DNA from: Ailurus styani
Taxonomy: Eukaryota; Chordata; Mammalia; Carnivora; Ailuridae
Direction of reading: 5' to 3'
Length of the DNA stretch: 64,000 nt
Assembly (NCBI GenBank): GCA_002007465.1
Contig: LNAC01000776.1
Coordinates: forward strand, 436,855 to 500,854
The position numbers and the translations under genes were made by a program. Below, piece after piece: positions 12,761-42,770 of the stretch (the stretch's first letter is position 1; every line of letters begins with the position of its first letter). Below the pieces are notes generated by a model, which was not told the DNA's origin, did no database searches, and was given only the letters and a program-made list of their open reading frames with translations.

Positions 12761-13279
12761 GAGGAGCATTTTATGGCAGGATACTTGGGGTAAAGAAGGG
12801 GGGGAGGGAGGGAGAGAGGGAAGGAAATGAATATTTCAGTTACAAGCATGCTCGTAAGTAACATAGGGATGCTCTGTCCCCCATCCTCTCTCTCTTCCAC
12901 AACCCTGGTTTCTGTGCCTACTACCGAGAGGCAATTTGCACCAATTTCTAATTCTAATTTCCAATTCTGCCAAGTCTGAGTGTCCCATATCTTCCCTTTA
13001 GGTCAGAACTTTGCATGCCAGGACCTCTCTCAGGTAGATGCTCACTGCAGTTCACACAGCAGCACGCGGCCTCCTGTGTTGATCTAGAGCAGCCCCTCCC
13101 CAGGGGTGATGGACGGGACGGGAGGTAGGAGAGGAACCATGACCGACAGGTCCAACCCAGCAGTTTACCAGAAATGGGCCACTCTTTAGACTTTACCTGA
13201 TATGTTCTCAATGGCTGCACAAGGCCAGTTGCAAATCCCTGTTCTTTCCCATCACTCTCTTGTTTTTAAACAGTGAAGG

Positions 13280-13473
13280 TGGGTACCTGGGTGGCTCTGA
13301 CAGTTAAGCGCCTGCCTTCAGTTCAGGTCATAATCCCAGGGTCCTGGGATCGAGACCCTGTTGGGCTCCCTGCTCAGCAGGAAACCTGCTTCTCCCTCTC
13401 CCTCTGCCTGCTGCTCCCCCTACTTGTTCTCTCTCTCTGCCAAATAAAAAATAAAAAAAATCTTAAAAAAAAT
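13280..13473 (+). mobile_element. Can-SINE
   Basis: GTACCTGGGTGGCTCTGACA head, CT-rich body, A-rich tail. Near-identical flanks AACAGTGAAGG and AAGCAGTGAAGG. Confidence 0.9.
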
Positions 13474-13571
13474 AAGCAGTGAAGGGGTATAAAGTGATAA
13501 AACCTTTTCATCACTACTTACACTATTTATGAAGGTAGGTAATTACCAACGGAATCAAGAGACATGGCACA

Positions 13572-13764
13572 GGGGCACCTGGGCGGTTCAGTGTGTTAAG
13601 CCTCTGCCTTCGGCTTGGGTCATGGTCTCGGGGCCCTGGGATCAAGCCCCACATCGGGCTCTCTGCTCGGCGGGGAGCCTGCTTCCCCCTCTCCCACTGC
13701 TTACCTCTCTGCCTACTTGTGATCTCTCTCTCTGTCAAATAAGTAAATAAAATCTTAAAAAATA
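13572..13764 (+). mobile_element. Can-SINE
   Basis: GGGGCACCTGGGCGGTTCAG head to (AAATA)n tail. Perfect target copies AAGAGACATGGCACA at 13557-13571 and 13765-13779. Confidence 0.95.
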
Positions 13765-13799
13765 AAGAGACATGGCACAAGGTAACTTCCTCTAAGAAG

Positions 13800-14125
13800 G
13801 ATCCTAAACCAAACCCGTCCTTTTCATCTGACCCTAAATGTCACCTCACCGAAGAGCCTTTCCTTAGCATCTCTGTTCCACTAATGTGTCCATGTTACCA
13901 TGGTTCTTGCCACTATCCAAATAATTCACTTAATGGCTTAATGCTGGCGGTCTTTCCCCGTGTCTCCCCCACGAAAGCTCAGGGAACATCAGCCCCATGA
14001 ACCTAAGTGGCCACTGGTCTGTTCCACACCCCCGCACCTTGAACACATAGCAGGAGCCCCATGTGGCACCTAGCCATAGCTTGGCACACAGCCAGCATCC
14101 AACAAGTATTTGCTCAGAACATCAG
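13800..14125 (+). repeat. L2 3' end relic
   Basis: AAATGTCACCTCACCGAAGAGCC..., CTCAGGGAACATC, ATAGCAGGAGCC and CCAACAAGTATTTGCTCAG follow the order of a LINE-2 3'UTR. Confidence 0.6.
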
Positions 14126-14129
14126 TGGG

Positions 14130-16016
14130 GTTGCATGATGGTTTCATACTGTGTGATCGGCTTCTAGTAATCCAGAAAAGAAAACGGATCTGGTTTATAT
14201 CAATTACTCAAGCTTGATAACCCACTCTAGGAATAAGAACATTTTCTAAGCCCTCTTCTGGCTCCAAAATGATCCTTTGGAAAGGTATAATTTAGTAAGG
14301 AAGAAATGAGCAGGCTATAACAGTTGAGCATTATGTTGCAATAACACCCAAATTCCTGTGTTCCAAGCAGATGCTCTATAGAAAGAACCTTGTATACTAC
14401 AAGGTGTCATCGGTAACTGCCCACCAGGAAAGACGAGGACAAGAGCAGAGAAGTTTGCCCGTACAAACCCACCCTGAACACAAGCAGGGAAGCTGTGACC
14501 AGAGCCTCTCACATCAAGTCTTTGAAATTCAATGAAAAATGCAAAAGTGCATGTAATTAAAAGTAAGCACCACCACAGCCAAGCAGATAGAGTTAATTAT
14601 ACAGTAAGAAGAACAGGAACACTTTTTTTTTTTTTTTTTGCGGTGGGTATGGTACTTGTCACAATCAACAGCGAGCAGCCCCATTACAGGGAGCGAACTC
14701 CGTTCTGCTCCGAACGAAAACCTCCAGTGCCCTGAAACAGAACATCCTTGTCAGAACCAGATGCTCCACCATAAAGGCAAAGTACAAAGGGTGTGAAGGA
14801 GGAGGAGGGCTTGCTTGCTAGGATCTGTAAATAAAAACCAGGCCCGAATAGAAGAGGGCTTGTGATACAGATAATAAAAAATGAAGAAAGTATGATTTTT
14901 AAAATAAGCCCCAGAAGCAGAGCAAATAAAGAAGACATACATGCCCTTAGATCATCATAGCCTGTTTCGTTAAATGCTGCTAATTTCCATGGAGCAGGAT
15001 TTGACAAAGAAGATGCATACTTATTTTTACCTCTGCACAAGGGCAAAGATCCCAAAATTCAAGGTTAAAAGAAGGGTCTTTGTAAAACGAATTAATCCAG
15101 TCAAGTTGAGTTAATGGCTACAGAGAGGTTCATGGAATGGGTGATTTAGCGTTCAATAATGAGTTGTCGATAAGGGGCAAAGAGCCACTTTGGTCCACGA
15201 AATCAAAGCAACAGTTCAGGGTTAGATTGATTTCTCAGCAATTAGCGGTAACAGTGCTAAAAAGCCCAGAGAAAGGCACACTGGACTGGAAATTTGTCTC
15301 CTCTGCGCTGAGCGGAGAGCGTGACAGCAGGACTTGGAGAGTGCTTCGGAAGACATGGGCACCGGGAACGGGACCCCCTGTGATTGTGAGCCTCTGGCCA
15401 TGGCGATCTCAGTGTGATTATAAATCTGTATGAGGAAGAGTAGGAAACCAAACTCTATCAGTCATGCGTGGTTTAAACAGCCTTCTCTATAGTAATGATG
15501 ATAGAGGCCGGTGTTCCCTTAAGCTCAATACTGCATTTTCCATCATATATCCAATTCCTGTTACGAGTGCGTGTCTCTGACGATCACTTTTTAAAAAAAT
15601 TCTTTGCTGATGGACTTGAGTTCTTCTAACCCTGCTCCCTCTTTGAATGGAAATATTTCTTAGCTCTTAGTTTTATAACATTGGGTAAAATGTGCATTGG
15701 ATTTTGGGTAAAGCTGGGGTTCACCAGCACTAATCAAAGGACAGAAATGACTGTTTTCACACAACTACCCAAGAGGTTTATCTTTACACCAAAAAATGTG
15801 AAAACTTGGGGTGAGAGAAATAATAAATGATCACCAAATATATCCCAAGTATTAAAGTCAAATGTCTTCTGCATTTGCTACAATCTGTGTGTTATTTTCA
15901 TTCAGGAATGTTCACTGCTGTTGGAATTCAGCCATCTGTCTGTAGGGTTAAAGTAATTCCTCCAGTGGAGAGCCTCCACTGGCGACACAGGTTTCTAGAA
16001 GTGTCAAGAGTGAGCA
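14130..16016. other. Intergenic, no feature recognised
   Basis: Contains a T17 run at about 14623-14639. Open frames (for example 14684-15055, 123 codons reverse) have no recognisable product. Confidence 0.5.
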
Positions 16017-16925
16017 ATGCGTTTACGAAACCACACTCTTCATGCATCTGTGAAGTATGATTTTAGGCAAAGAGTTGCAGATGAACAATTTTCACAGTTA
16101 GAAATTCGAAAGAAAGCATTAAAACAAAAAAGCAGAACCTTGTCTTCTTTTCTTAAATATTTAAATACGTTCTCCAAAGTATTCAAGCAGTATATGGTTT
16201 GTAAAGATTTATTTCGGAAAAATCCCACACAGTGCCTGGGTGAGAGCATCGCCCAGATAGAATCCTGCCATCTGGAGACCATCACTTTTAACCTTGGGTT
16301 TGGGGGCTTGGCCCCCATATTTCTAAACAATTTACTTGTGCTACTTTTCCCTTCTTTTTCAGTTTTAAATGTTAACTTTGAACTCCCTGCTATGGAAGAT
16401 AAAGCCCCATACAGACACGTGTTCTCAGGCTCTCTGAGAGTGGGTTTGGTCCTGGCTTATAACCCACAGTGGGGACCCCAGGGTCCAAAACATACCTGGC
16501 TTACCCACTCACGGCTGACAGAACCCAAAAGCAGAGGGATGAGTGATGGTGATACTAGAAAGCAATTTATTTCAATGAGGCCAACCCCGGGAAGAGAGTG
16601 GGCTGGCATCTCAAAGACGGTCTCCAAAAGACTGAAAATACCTCTCTTTATGTCAGGAGAACGTGGGACAAAGGCTGTTAGGTGGTGGGGCAGGCAGGTG
16701 GGCAGTAGAGGGCAGCCAGGTCACTGTCTTGGGGTCCGTCACACGGGGTCCTCCTGGCGCCAGGCTGTCCCTGTTGCTTGGGGGGCAGCTGAAGTTCCCA
16801 TCACAGGATGCTTTGTGCTCTGGGTCTTTTGCCTGAGTGAAGAGAGAAGCTGGAGAGAAGAAGACAATGAGAAAGTGCTGAGTGAGGTCAAAATGAAGTA
16901 TCTGGAAGTACCTTTATCAGGCTGA
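16017..16925 (+). other. 302-codon open reading frame of unknown status
   Basis: The longest open frame in the window outside ATXN7 exon sequence; I do not recognise its product. The first third is Lys/Arg-rich (for example RKKALKQKSR), a hydrophobic stretch LLVLLFPSF follows at about residue 107, and the end is acidic/basic mixed. A strong 3' splice-site look-alike (TTTTCCCTTCTTTTTCAG) sits inside it, ending at 16362. It overlaps no repeat I can name. No polyadenylation, promoter or homology evidence is available, and a chance frame is still the default view. Confidence 0.2.
16702..16715 (+). promoter_or_regulatory. CTCF-type motif
   Basis: GCAGTAGAGGGCAG matches the CTCF core at 13 of 14 positions. 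Confidence 0.4.
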
Positions 16926-17324
16926 AGAAAGAAAAATTAGGACAAGAACAGCAGAGGAGTTGGTGCTGACGAAGAGCACAGCAATCTGCCTCCCTTGAGA
17001 ATCGCCAGTCCCACCTTTGTCATCCCCCCCACACACACACACACATTCTTCCAATCTGTTTCTGTCATAGCTTCACTTCCATTCTTACCCTGGGTTTACG
17101 TTTTTAGAATTACAAAAATGTCGCTCACAAGGGAGCCCGTGAAGTGTTTTAGAGTTACACCTGGTTTCTGGGACAACTTTGGTATGGTTGAAATTCATAA
17201 TGGTCTTGTGTTCTTTTGGCATAGTTTTCTAAACTCTTGGAACTGTCTCACCCCTGAACTCGTGGGCAAGAATATCAATCTCAGAATTTTCAAACTCACG
17301 TTTTTGACATGTTTGTGGTTCTTC

Positions 17325-17480
17325 TTGGAGACTCTCGCTCATTCACTCAGAAAGCATCTGGGGGGCCCTGCTAGGTGCCAGGCTCTGTTCTAGGCACTGG
17401 ACATAACCATGCACGTGACAGAATTGGTGCTCTCCTCGAGTTTACCCTGGAGTTGGGGAGACAGAAATAAGCAATAACGA
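17325..17480 (-). repeat. L2-type relic
   Basis: CATTCACTCAGAAAGCATCT, CTAGGTGCCAGGCTCTGTTCTAGGCACTGG and GGGAGACAGAAATAAGCAAT are reverse-strand LINE-2 3' end text. It probably continues after the SINE into 17790-17950 (TTCCAGGCAGAGGAGGTGGT). Confidence 0.7.
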
Positions 17481-17498
17481 TAAAAAAAGAATAGTACT

Positions 17499-17685
17499 GG
17501 AGCACCTGGATGGCTCAGTGGGTTAAAGCCTCTGCCTTCGGCTCAGGTCATGATCTCAGGGTCCTGGGATTGAGTCCCGCATTGGGCTCTCTGCTCAGCA
17601 GGGAGCCTGCTTCCTCCTCTCTCTCTGCCTGCCTCTCTGCGTACTTGTGATCTCTCTCTCTGCCAAATAAATTAAAAATCTTAAG
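17499..17685 (+). mobile_element. Can-SINE
   Basis: GGAGCACCTGGATGGCTCAG head to AAATAAATTAAAAATCTT tail. Target copies AAAAAGAATAGTACT on both sides. Confidence 0.95.
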
Positions 17686-18079
17686 AAAAAAAAGAATAGT
17701 ACTTCCGAAGATATTGTATGGGGAAAAAAAGTTGAGCCTGGTAAAATGGATTGAAAGGGCAGGCAGGGAGACATAATGGAATTCTAAACAGGTGGAGATG
17801 GCCCTTCTGAGGAGTGACCTCTGAGTAGCCTTGAAGGGAGTGCGGGTGTCTGGGGTAGCACATTCCAGGCAGAGGAGGTGGTCAGGGCCCGGGGCCTGCC
17901 GGGAGAGGGTGCCTGGTGGGTGCCAGCAGGGGCCTGGAGCCGCTGGGCAGCAGGGTGAGTGGAGAGAAACGTGGGGTCCCGCGGGGGGGGCGGCGTGCAG
18001 CAGAGAGTTTGGGAAATGCTGTCTCATGGGCCTTGTGGGCCGCTGCAAGGGCTTGATTTCACAAGCAAAATGGGGAACT

Positions 18080-19190
18080 TAAATTTTGAAAAGATGATGC
18101 CTTCCTGGTTGCTCGGTCAAGGAGCTCACAAGGGGAGAAGCAGGGAGACCCCTGAGGAGAACACAGGGATCCGGGCTAGAAAGGATGGTGGGTGGGACGA
18201 GAGTGTCAACAATAGGGGTGGTAGAAAGTGCTCAGCTTCTAGATGGATTTGGAGTTAGAGTAAGATCTCCTTGGGGACTGAGAGAGACTTGTCAGAGAGG
18301 ACCCACTTCTTGGTGCACTCCCAATGGGCAGCCCTCCAGGTCACCTGCAAGGCTGTCCTGCTATCTACTGTTATGCTGCACCATCTCTTCTCTCTTGGAT
18401 AGGAATCCCCGTTTTCTAGGCACGGTTCATCCTCTGCAGCTTCCTTCCTGAGGACGGGTGCGTGCGAGGTAGGTTTTGAGATGTCGCTGGTCTTAAAATG
18501 CCCATGTTCATTGCCGAATAAAAGCTGAGTTTGGAGTTCTAGGTTGGAAACAATTTTACTTCGATCTTTTTCGAAGGCCTTGTTCCATTGACTTCTGGTC
18601 CCCAGTGTTGTATTTCAGAAGATACCTTTCATTCTGATTCTTATTCCTGCCTAAGTGACCTTATTTCTTCTCTCTGAAAACCTTGGGAGTTGTCTCCTTG
18701 TACCCAGTGTTCTATGTTTTCACAGTGAGGTATCTTGAAAAAAAAATCTGCATTGCTGGGTATGCAGTGGATTCTTTCAAACTAGAAATGCCGTGTCCTT
18801 CAGGTCTAGGACGTCTGCCTTCTCAGGTTTCTCTATTCCTTCTAGAATTATTCAGGTATTGGCTTTCCTGGACTGCTTCCTTCTGAACAGCACCAGGGAG
18901 TTTCCTAGTTCAGATTCTTAAGAAGACAGAATTCACCCAACCAGCTCATCTAGTTGAGACAAGCCAGATTAGTCACGAACTGCCAACCAGACAATGAGTT
19001 GGTTTGTTTCCTTTGGCTTCACTTGGTCTAATCGGCTCTGGGTCATGTGACCCAGACGGGCTACCCCTACAGGTTACATAAGCAGGAGGGCACCCCTTTG
19101 AAAACAGGCTTATTTCACTAAGATAAAGTTAATTGCAAATATTCTTTGCTGTCTAATCCTGTCAGGCAATGGGTTCTGGATTAAAAAAAT
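18080..19190. other. Intergenic, no feature recognised
   Basis: No gene or clear repeat. Short open frames only. Confidence 0.5.
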
Positions 19191-19198
19191 ATGGTTAT

Positions 19199-19248
19199 AA
19201 TATATATATGTGCGTGTGTCTATACATATATATATATATATATATTTT
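19199..19248. repeat. (TA)n-rich low-complexity tract
   Basis: Alternating TA with a TGTG interruption, then a T run. Confidence 0.9.
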
Positions 19249-19912
19249 TTTTTTACAGAGAAAATTGTAAAAATATTTTAAATGTGACATACCATATTCT
19301 TTAGACATCCACTCTGGATAGATCAAAGATTAAAGCACCGAAAGAAAAAAAAAGAAATATGTTAGACGAAACGTGTTAATTTTCAAACCGTGATGTTGGA
19401 AAGATCTTAGTAAGATGTGACAGTGAGAACAGAGATCATAAAGATTGATAAATTTAACTATATAAATATTGAATATTTATGTTGAGAAAATTCTATTTAA
19501 ATGCAAAAAAAAAAATAACCAGGAGGAAATTTGAAACATTTGACAAGCAGTTAGTATACTTAAGATATGAAGACTGTTTACAAATTACTAAAATTCTGTA
19601 ATTGAGAAAGCAAAACAGGCATTTCATAAGAGTAAATATATGTAGTCAGTAGATATATGAAAAGAAGTCAACCTTATAATAATAAAAGTAAAGCAACATT
19701 GCTATAATTGTCAAAGCTTAAAATGGTTGATAAAAGTGTATTGGCAAAGAGGGAAACAGATCCTTTTTAAAATATGTGTGGGAATATAAATTGCCATATC
19801 ATTTTTTTTGAAAAATAATTTAATCCCTATGTAATATGTCAAAATACAAAGTGCTTAGACCCTCTTATTTAGAAATTACACTTCTAGGGATATGAGTTAA
19901 GAAATGGTTGTA

Positions 19913-20124
19913 GAGGTGGCACCTGGGTGGCACAGTAGATTAAGTGGCCAACTCTTGATCTTGGCTCAGGTCCTGATCTCAGGGTCCTGGGATCAAGCCC
20001 CACAGTAGGCTCTGCTCTTAGCAGGGAGTCTGCTTGAGGATCCTCTCTCCCCTCTCCCTGTACCCCCTACTCACTCTCTCCCTCTCTCTCCCTCTCTCTC
20101 CAATAAATAAATAAATCTTAAAAA
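19913..20124 (+). mobile_element. Can-SINE
   Basis: GGCACCTGGGTGGCACAGTA head, (CTCTCC)n and (AATA)n tail. Flanks AAGAAATGGTTGTA and AAGAAATGATTGTA. Confidence 0.94.
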
Positions 20125-20399
20125 AGAAATGATTGTATAAATGTGAAAATACATGCACATAGATGATCAACATTGGCACTTATGAGACTGAAGACATAAT
20201 TATCCAAATTGATAACAATTAAGGATTGATGGGATAAAAGTTGGTACATAAAAACAGTGGAATCCTATGTGGTCATTAGAGGTGATGATGTCAGTCCATA
20301 TTTATTGGCATAGAAAGGTAACTACAATACATGGTGAATGGAACAGAACAGTTTATAAGGTACAAGTATAGAATGATCCTTTTAATATATATAGGTACC

Positions 20400-20550
20400 T
20401 TTCAGTGAAGCTAAGTATCTCTAGACTGTAAGTTCCACAAGAAGAGGGTCTTGTGTTCTTCACTGCTGTGTCCCCCATGCCTGGAACTGCCCCTGGTACT
20501 TTGCAACCATGTAATAAATCTGTTGAATCAATGAATGAAAGATGTTTAGA
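20400..20550 (+). repeat. L2 3' end relic
   Basis: GACTGTAAGTTCCACAAGAA, TTCACTGCTGTGTCCCC and TGTTGAATCAATGAATGAAAG are typical of the LINE-2 3' terminus. Confidence 0.75.
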
Positions 20551-37571
<17,021 letters not shown>

Positions 37572-37685
37572 AACCATGTAAACGAAGCATTTTCTTTAGA
37601 GATAACTATTTGGAATTTTTATAGCTTACTTTACTATGTACCCAGTTCAGCTGTATAAAATAAATATTGCATTGTTGTTTCTTTC
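37572..37685 (+). terminator. PSMD6: PSMD6 3'UTR and polyadenylation signal
   Basis: A short 3'UTR of about 110 nt. A canonical AATAAA lies at 37659-37664 and is followed by TG/T-rich sequence (TTGTTGTTTCTTTC), so cleavage near 37680 is likely. The exact site is inferred. Confidence 0.8.
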
Positions 37686-37699
37686 AGTTTACTTTTTTT

Positions 37700-37880
37700 G
37701 AGACTGTAATCCGAGACCACAATGCCTGAGTTCAAATCTGGGCAGTACAATAGGGATGATACAAACCCTTCATGTCTTACCTGTAAGTCTCCTGAATTTT
37801 AGAAAGAATATATGGCCTATAGTGGTAGTCCATAACTAAACACAGTGTCTCCCACTTAGTATACAAAAGACAGAAGATAA
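37700..37880 (+). repeat. MIR-like relic after PSMD6
   Basis: CCTGAGTTCAAATCTGGGCAG, CTTACCTGTAAGTCTCCTGAATTTTAG. Diverged. Confidence 0.5.
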
Positions 37881-39704
37881 TTGTATCTTAAACTTTCCCT
37901 CAAAAAAAAGAGACAACCATAATCCCCGATTCCAGAATCTGCCAATCTCACCAAAATACTGATTAAAAACAACAACAGAAATACCTATGTTGATATTGGT
38001 GATGGGATCTTTTCTCCCCCAACAAACAGAATCACAGTAAGGAAAACAAAATTGTTCCTTGTTTTTTTCTTAATTATACTCTAAGCTCCATGAGTCAGAT
38101 GGAGTAAGTGCTAGAAAAAAAAAAAAAATCTAAAACCAGATAAAGGAGACAGAGTCAAGTAGGGCGTGAAGAGCTCTCCTGTGGGGTGTCACAGAAGGCC
38201 TCTGGTAAGGTGATATTTAAGTATTAGAGGAGGAACATGCAGATATCTGGGAGAAGAAAGAGGGAAGGTCACTGGAGGTTTTAAGTCGAGGAATGGCCCT
38301 CTTTGACCTAAGTGTCACCAGCTGGAGGACCCTGATGGTGGTGGCGCAGCCGGCTGTGGTGAAAGATGATTAGAATGGGGGGTACAGAGGGTGAGAGGAA
38401 GTATGGGATGACTGCAAGATTTTTGGATGCTGCCTCTGACAAAGCCTTTCTGGTGGAGCTGAGTTAGAAAGAAAGAATGGGAAATGGCATTGTACTGTAA
38501 AAGGAAGGGGAGCAAAGTCTGCTTTTGTAGTTTACATGCTAATGTTTTAGTTATGGAAAGAAAACCTCTCAGTCAATGGAAAATAATGTGATTGAATTCA
38601 ACATTCATTCATGATAAAAACCTAAGTAAACTAGAAATAATGAAGGTTGGAAAATCAAAGCACGATTGCCAGTGGCTTAGTTCATAGCAATGTCTTAGCA
38701 GAATTACCGTAACTGGCATCCATGTGGTGCTGCAGGAGGGGCCGTGGGTGACTGCTTTCCTGTGGGCACTGTACCATGAATGGCAGGCTAATAAAATGCT
38801 GGCTATGCCTTAAGCATTTGAGAATATCCACTTAGGATTTCCAAAAATGCTTATTTATAAAACCTTAACAATGATCACTATAATTTCTCAAAGAAAATGG
38901 GAAATCCATAATCCTAAAAATCAGGGCCATTTGTTAAATCCAACATGTAGTCATTGAGAACTCACCATGTTCCTTGTCTCCATTTAAAAATCAGAATTCT
39001 GTTCTTAGCAGATTGACTCATTGCACTTCATGCTAAAGGAAAAAAGGATTGAAACATCAGTTTCTTAAAACAGCCCTTTACCTGGGCTCCCACCTCTAAG
39101 ACCGCTGGGATGGATATGATCATAGAGCGATTCTGACTTTTCATTCAAGGCCTAGATTAACGTCCGGTCTAGAAAAGGAAGTCTCAAAACATTTTCTTTT
39201 TTTAACTGCTTGCTTAAAATGTATTTGATTTTGTTTTTCTTTCACTATTTCTGCCCAACTGCCTAAAATTAATAGGTGAGGATGACAAGGGAGGCTAAGA
39301 GACAGGTGCTATCCATTCTGAGTTCAAGATAGGGAAATTTGAAAACTTCAGAAGCTGATAAAGGTCTAGTATAATAACTTACGATGGAAACAATACAGTT
39401 TTGAGGTGAGGGAGTCAATCCCCCCTTTTTTTTCCTGAAAAAGAATATGTTCATCGCAAAAGCAATTCAAGATGCTAAAGGGGATGGCCCTGTAGTCCCA
39501 TGCAGCAGGGACAGCTACTGTCAACATTTTCATGCTCTCCACATTTAATCCTGTGCAAATACAGTTTTTAATACAAAACTGGAGCTTTTATTACATGTCC
39601 TTAATAAGTCATTCCATGTAATTATAAGTCCCAGGGGAACATTGTTAGCCTCAAAGTATCAGTTTGGAGGTGAAAATAAAGTTAGTATCCAACACATCTC
39701 TTTT

Positions 39705-39925
39705 TAAATGAGGCCATATGGTATGGGAGAAATAGCATTGACACTAAAGCTAGAAACGCCAAATTCTGGTCCCAGCTCTCTTCACATTAGCTGCTTGATG
39801 CAGGGAGAAAGGACTTCCTCTCACAGAGCCTATTCCCCCTCGTCTGCAAAGTGGAGGAACAATCAGGCTTTATGCAGTTCTTTATGTGAAAACACTACTA
39901 AAACACTGAACACTGAAGCAATATA
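39705..39925 (+). repeat. MIR SINE relic
   Basis: TTCTGGTCCCAGCTCTCTTC and CCTCGTCTGCAAAGTGGAGG fit a diverged MIR. Confidence 0.55.
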
Positions 39926-41274
39926 CTAAAATATTTCCTAGTACATGGAGCATTGGTAGAAAACTATCACATACGATGACTAAATTGGGCCACCTCGGCC
40001 AACTTTTATAGAATAAGGTGAAAATTGAATTTTTTGTATTTGATCGAGATCAAACTGATGTTTTTAACAAACTTACATTTGTTATGTAATTATGGAATGC
40101 TAACGTCTGCTTTATAGACAGAGTATTTTAAACCCGATAAAAGGCTTAAAGACATTTTAGGTCCAGGCCCATATTTCCCACAGGTGGGGATCAAAAAGCT
40201 CAAAAGACCAAAACCCGTCAGGATGGCAGAGAGCACTTCCTGATGATGCAAAGTTGGCTACTGGTCACCCCCAAGATGCAACACTGCCATGCCACCTCCC
40301 CCGCCCCCCGGTTAGTTTTCAAGATAAAAATTCATTTACAGTCACCTTCTAAAAACCGAAAACACTTCAAAGCTCACTCACCTAGCTTCTGTGGAAAAAT
40401 GGACAGATGAGGCTACCTCTGGGCTCTCTCCCTGTCAGCCTAACCGGCTAGCGTGGGTTCTCCAGCGTGCTTTTGTTCCCGCAGCCTACCCTGTTCCCCT
40501 CTACTACTTGCCTGGCATTACCACCCCCACCGCCCCATTTTGTACCCATTTTATGATGGAACACCTTAATGTTCTGACCAAACATTAGTATTAACTGATC
40601 AGCAGGTTACTGATCATGAGCAAACTGCGTAATTTTGGATTAATCCTTGGTGCTGTTTTTAACCTTTTAAAGAGGATTAATGGCTGATCATTGAAATCTT
40701 GTTTCCTCATGATTAGGAGGAAGAAAGGAGGTGGACTATGATAATCTCTCACCTTCCTGACACTATACAAACGACTAATTTAGCAAACTGCCAGCTCCAC
40801 GTTGGCAATGGGGGAGTAAAGATAAATCCCTATCTGGAAAAACATGACAAACTCGAACACGTGCTAACGTGGGTTTCAAAGGCGCAGAGCCACAGATGTG
40901 CATTATTCTTGTGTTTCTGAAGACCTACAAAAGATAGAATTGCTGCAGTAGGGTCCAGGGGGAGGATTACCGTTTGTCCCTCACAAAGGTCTGGCATAAT
41001 TTTCCCTGTACAGATTGGCTGTGAGAAGTTAAAGGGACAATCTGCCCATGAACGATGGGCCTCCTTCCAGCTGCAACAAATCCTAAAACTGCCTCAGGCA
41101 AGTGACCTCTTTAGTCAAGACTGGCAGTAGATGGTGTCCTGATAACTTCCCCAACCCCCTTAGAGTTTACCAGAGAGTAGCAAGGCTGATAAAACTCTAC
41201 ACTTGGTTTTGACGATGCTGCATTTCTCAGAGTCCTCCTCTGGGTTAGAAGCTTTCATTCAAAAACACCTCAGG

Positions 41275-41471
41275 AGGGGCCCCTGGGTGGCTCAGTTGTT
41301 AAGCGGCTGCCTTTCCCTCAGGTCACGATCCCAGGCTCTTTGGATCAAGCCCCGCATCCGGCTCCCTACTCAGCGGGAAGCCTGCTTCTGCCTCTCCCAC
41401 TCCCTCTGCTTGTGTTCCTTCTCTCGCTGTCTCTCTGTCAAATCAATAAATAAAATCTTAAAAAAAAAAAA
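41275..41471 (+). mobile_element. Can-SINE
   Basis: GGGCCCCTGGGTGGCTCAGT head to (AATAAA)n tail. Flanks ACCTCAGGA on both sides. Confidence 0.94.
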
Positions 41472-42584
41472 TAATACCTCAGGAACTTGGGGCCAACATG
41501 AAGTCCACAGTTTCCTAGTCTGCTGCCCTTTCTTGGCCATAGGCTTTCCATTTCCATACTCAGTCAAAATGCCTTCTCTTTGAGGCTGCTCACCACCCAC
41601 TACAACACCAATGCTCTGTGCTCATTGCCCCCAAACCTCAAAGCTGCTGCGTGCTATTCACACCAGCCCAAGCATCAGGCTCTGTCTTCCTCTCAATGCC
41701 AACCACTTTGAAACCAGCAACCTACACAGTAAAAGCCTTGCCTCACAGAGCCTTAGCCTGAACTTCAGTGCCATTTTCCCCCAGACCACTTCCAGCCTCT
41801 GCCATGGTCTCACCCAGGACCCAGGAACCACAAGCACCTCTGTTGTTCAAACTGAAACCTGATATTCTACCCCAACCCCTACTATCCTATTCCTCTGTTC
41901 CCTGACCTGTCCCTAAAAGCGCCATGCCACCATCCTAACTCTGTAACCTGGATCCACCTCTATTAGCCCCTCTTCCAGTAACAGCCATACTGAATTGAAC
42001 ATGGACTTAGCTCTGTGACGGCGAACAAATCACTTGTCTCATCACAGACAAATTACCTGGAAGGAGGATCATAAGATTTACCAGGAGGGTAATTGCAAAT
42101 AAAATGTCTTGAGAGTGTCTGCAAAGATTCTACATGGCAGCTTCCGGTTCTGTTCCTTGAATGCCCCAATCAAGGCCATCATCAATGACTTAGCTATACC
42201 CTCATATGCTTTAATTGCTTTGTAAGCTCCCTGCCTCAGTTCTAATTTCTGTACTCAAATAATACCTGTTGTTCCAATTATCCTGGAGAAGAGGCAGAAG
42301 GAAAAAAATAAAAGCAAAACACTACCTGAGTGGGTTGGTGGGGTTAATAACTAGAGTCCACTGTCCAAACTTCTAACTAAACCATTTCAACCTCTTCACC
42401 GAAAGTAGGCTCTCCAGGGTTTCATCTTGGGCTTTCTTCTTTCCCTGGGCCATGGAGGATGGGCTTCAGGTTTGTGAAGTCCTGGAGATGGAACATAAAA
42501 TGTGGTGTGTCTGTGCCTCTGGCAGAGAGGATCCATACTCCTTTCTTGAAATCTGTGGGGAGGGAAAAAAAAAGATTAAGAACC

Positions 42585-42770
42585 ATTGATCTGACAGACC
42601 TGAATTCACAGCCTGGCAATGCTACCAGTAGCTGGGGAACCGTAGGCGAGACACTTAACTTCTTAGATGTTCCTCCATTTGACTAGGATCAAAACTACCT
42701 ACTCTATAAGGGCTTTGTGAGAGAAAATGCTTGCAAAATGCTTCAGTGGACATTGTAAGCATTCATCTAG
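42585..42770 (+). repeat. MIR SINE relic
   Basis: CCTGAATTCACAGCCTGGCAATGCTACC and GAGACACTTAACTTCTTAGATG. Confidence 0.65.

Noticed and set aside
13572..13640. tRNA-like A and B boxes in this and other SINE heads
   Set aside because: They belong to tRNA-Lys-derived Can-SINEs, not to functional tRNA genes.
17548..18048. 166-codon reverse frame
   Set aside because: It runs out of a SINE and L2-type relic into GC-rich sequence and has no recognisable product.
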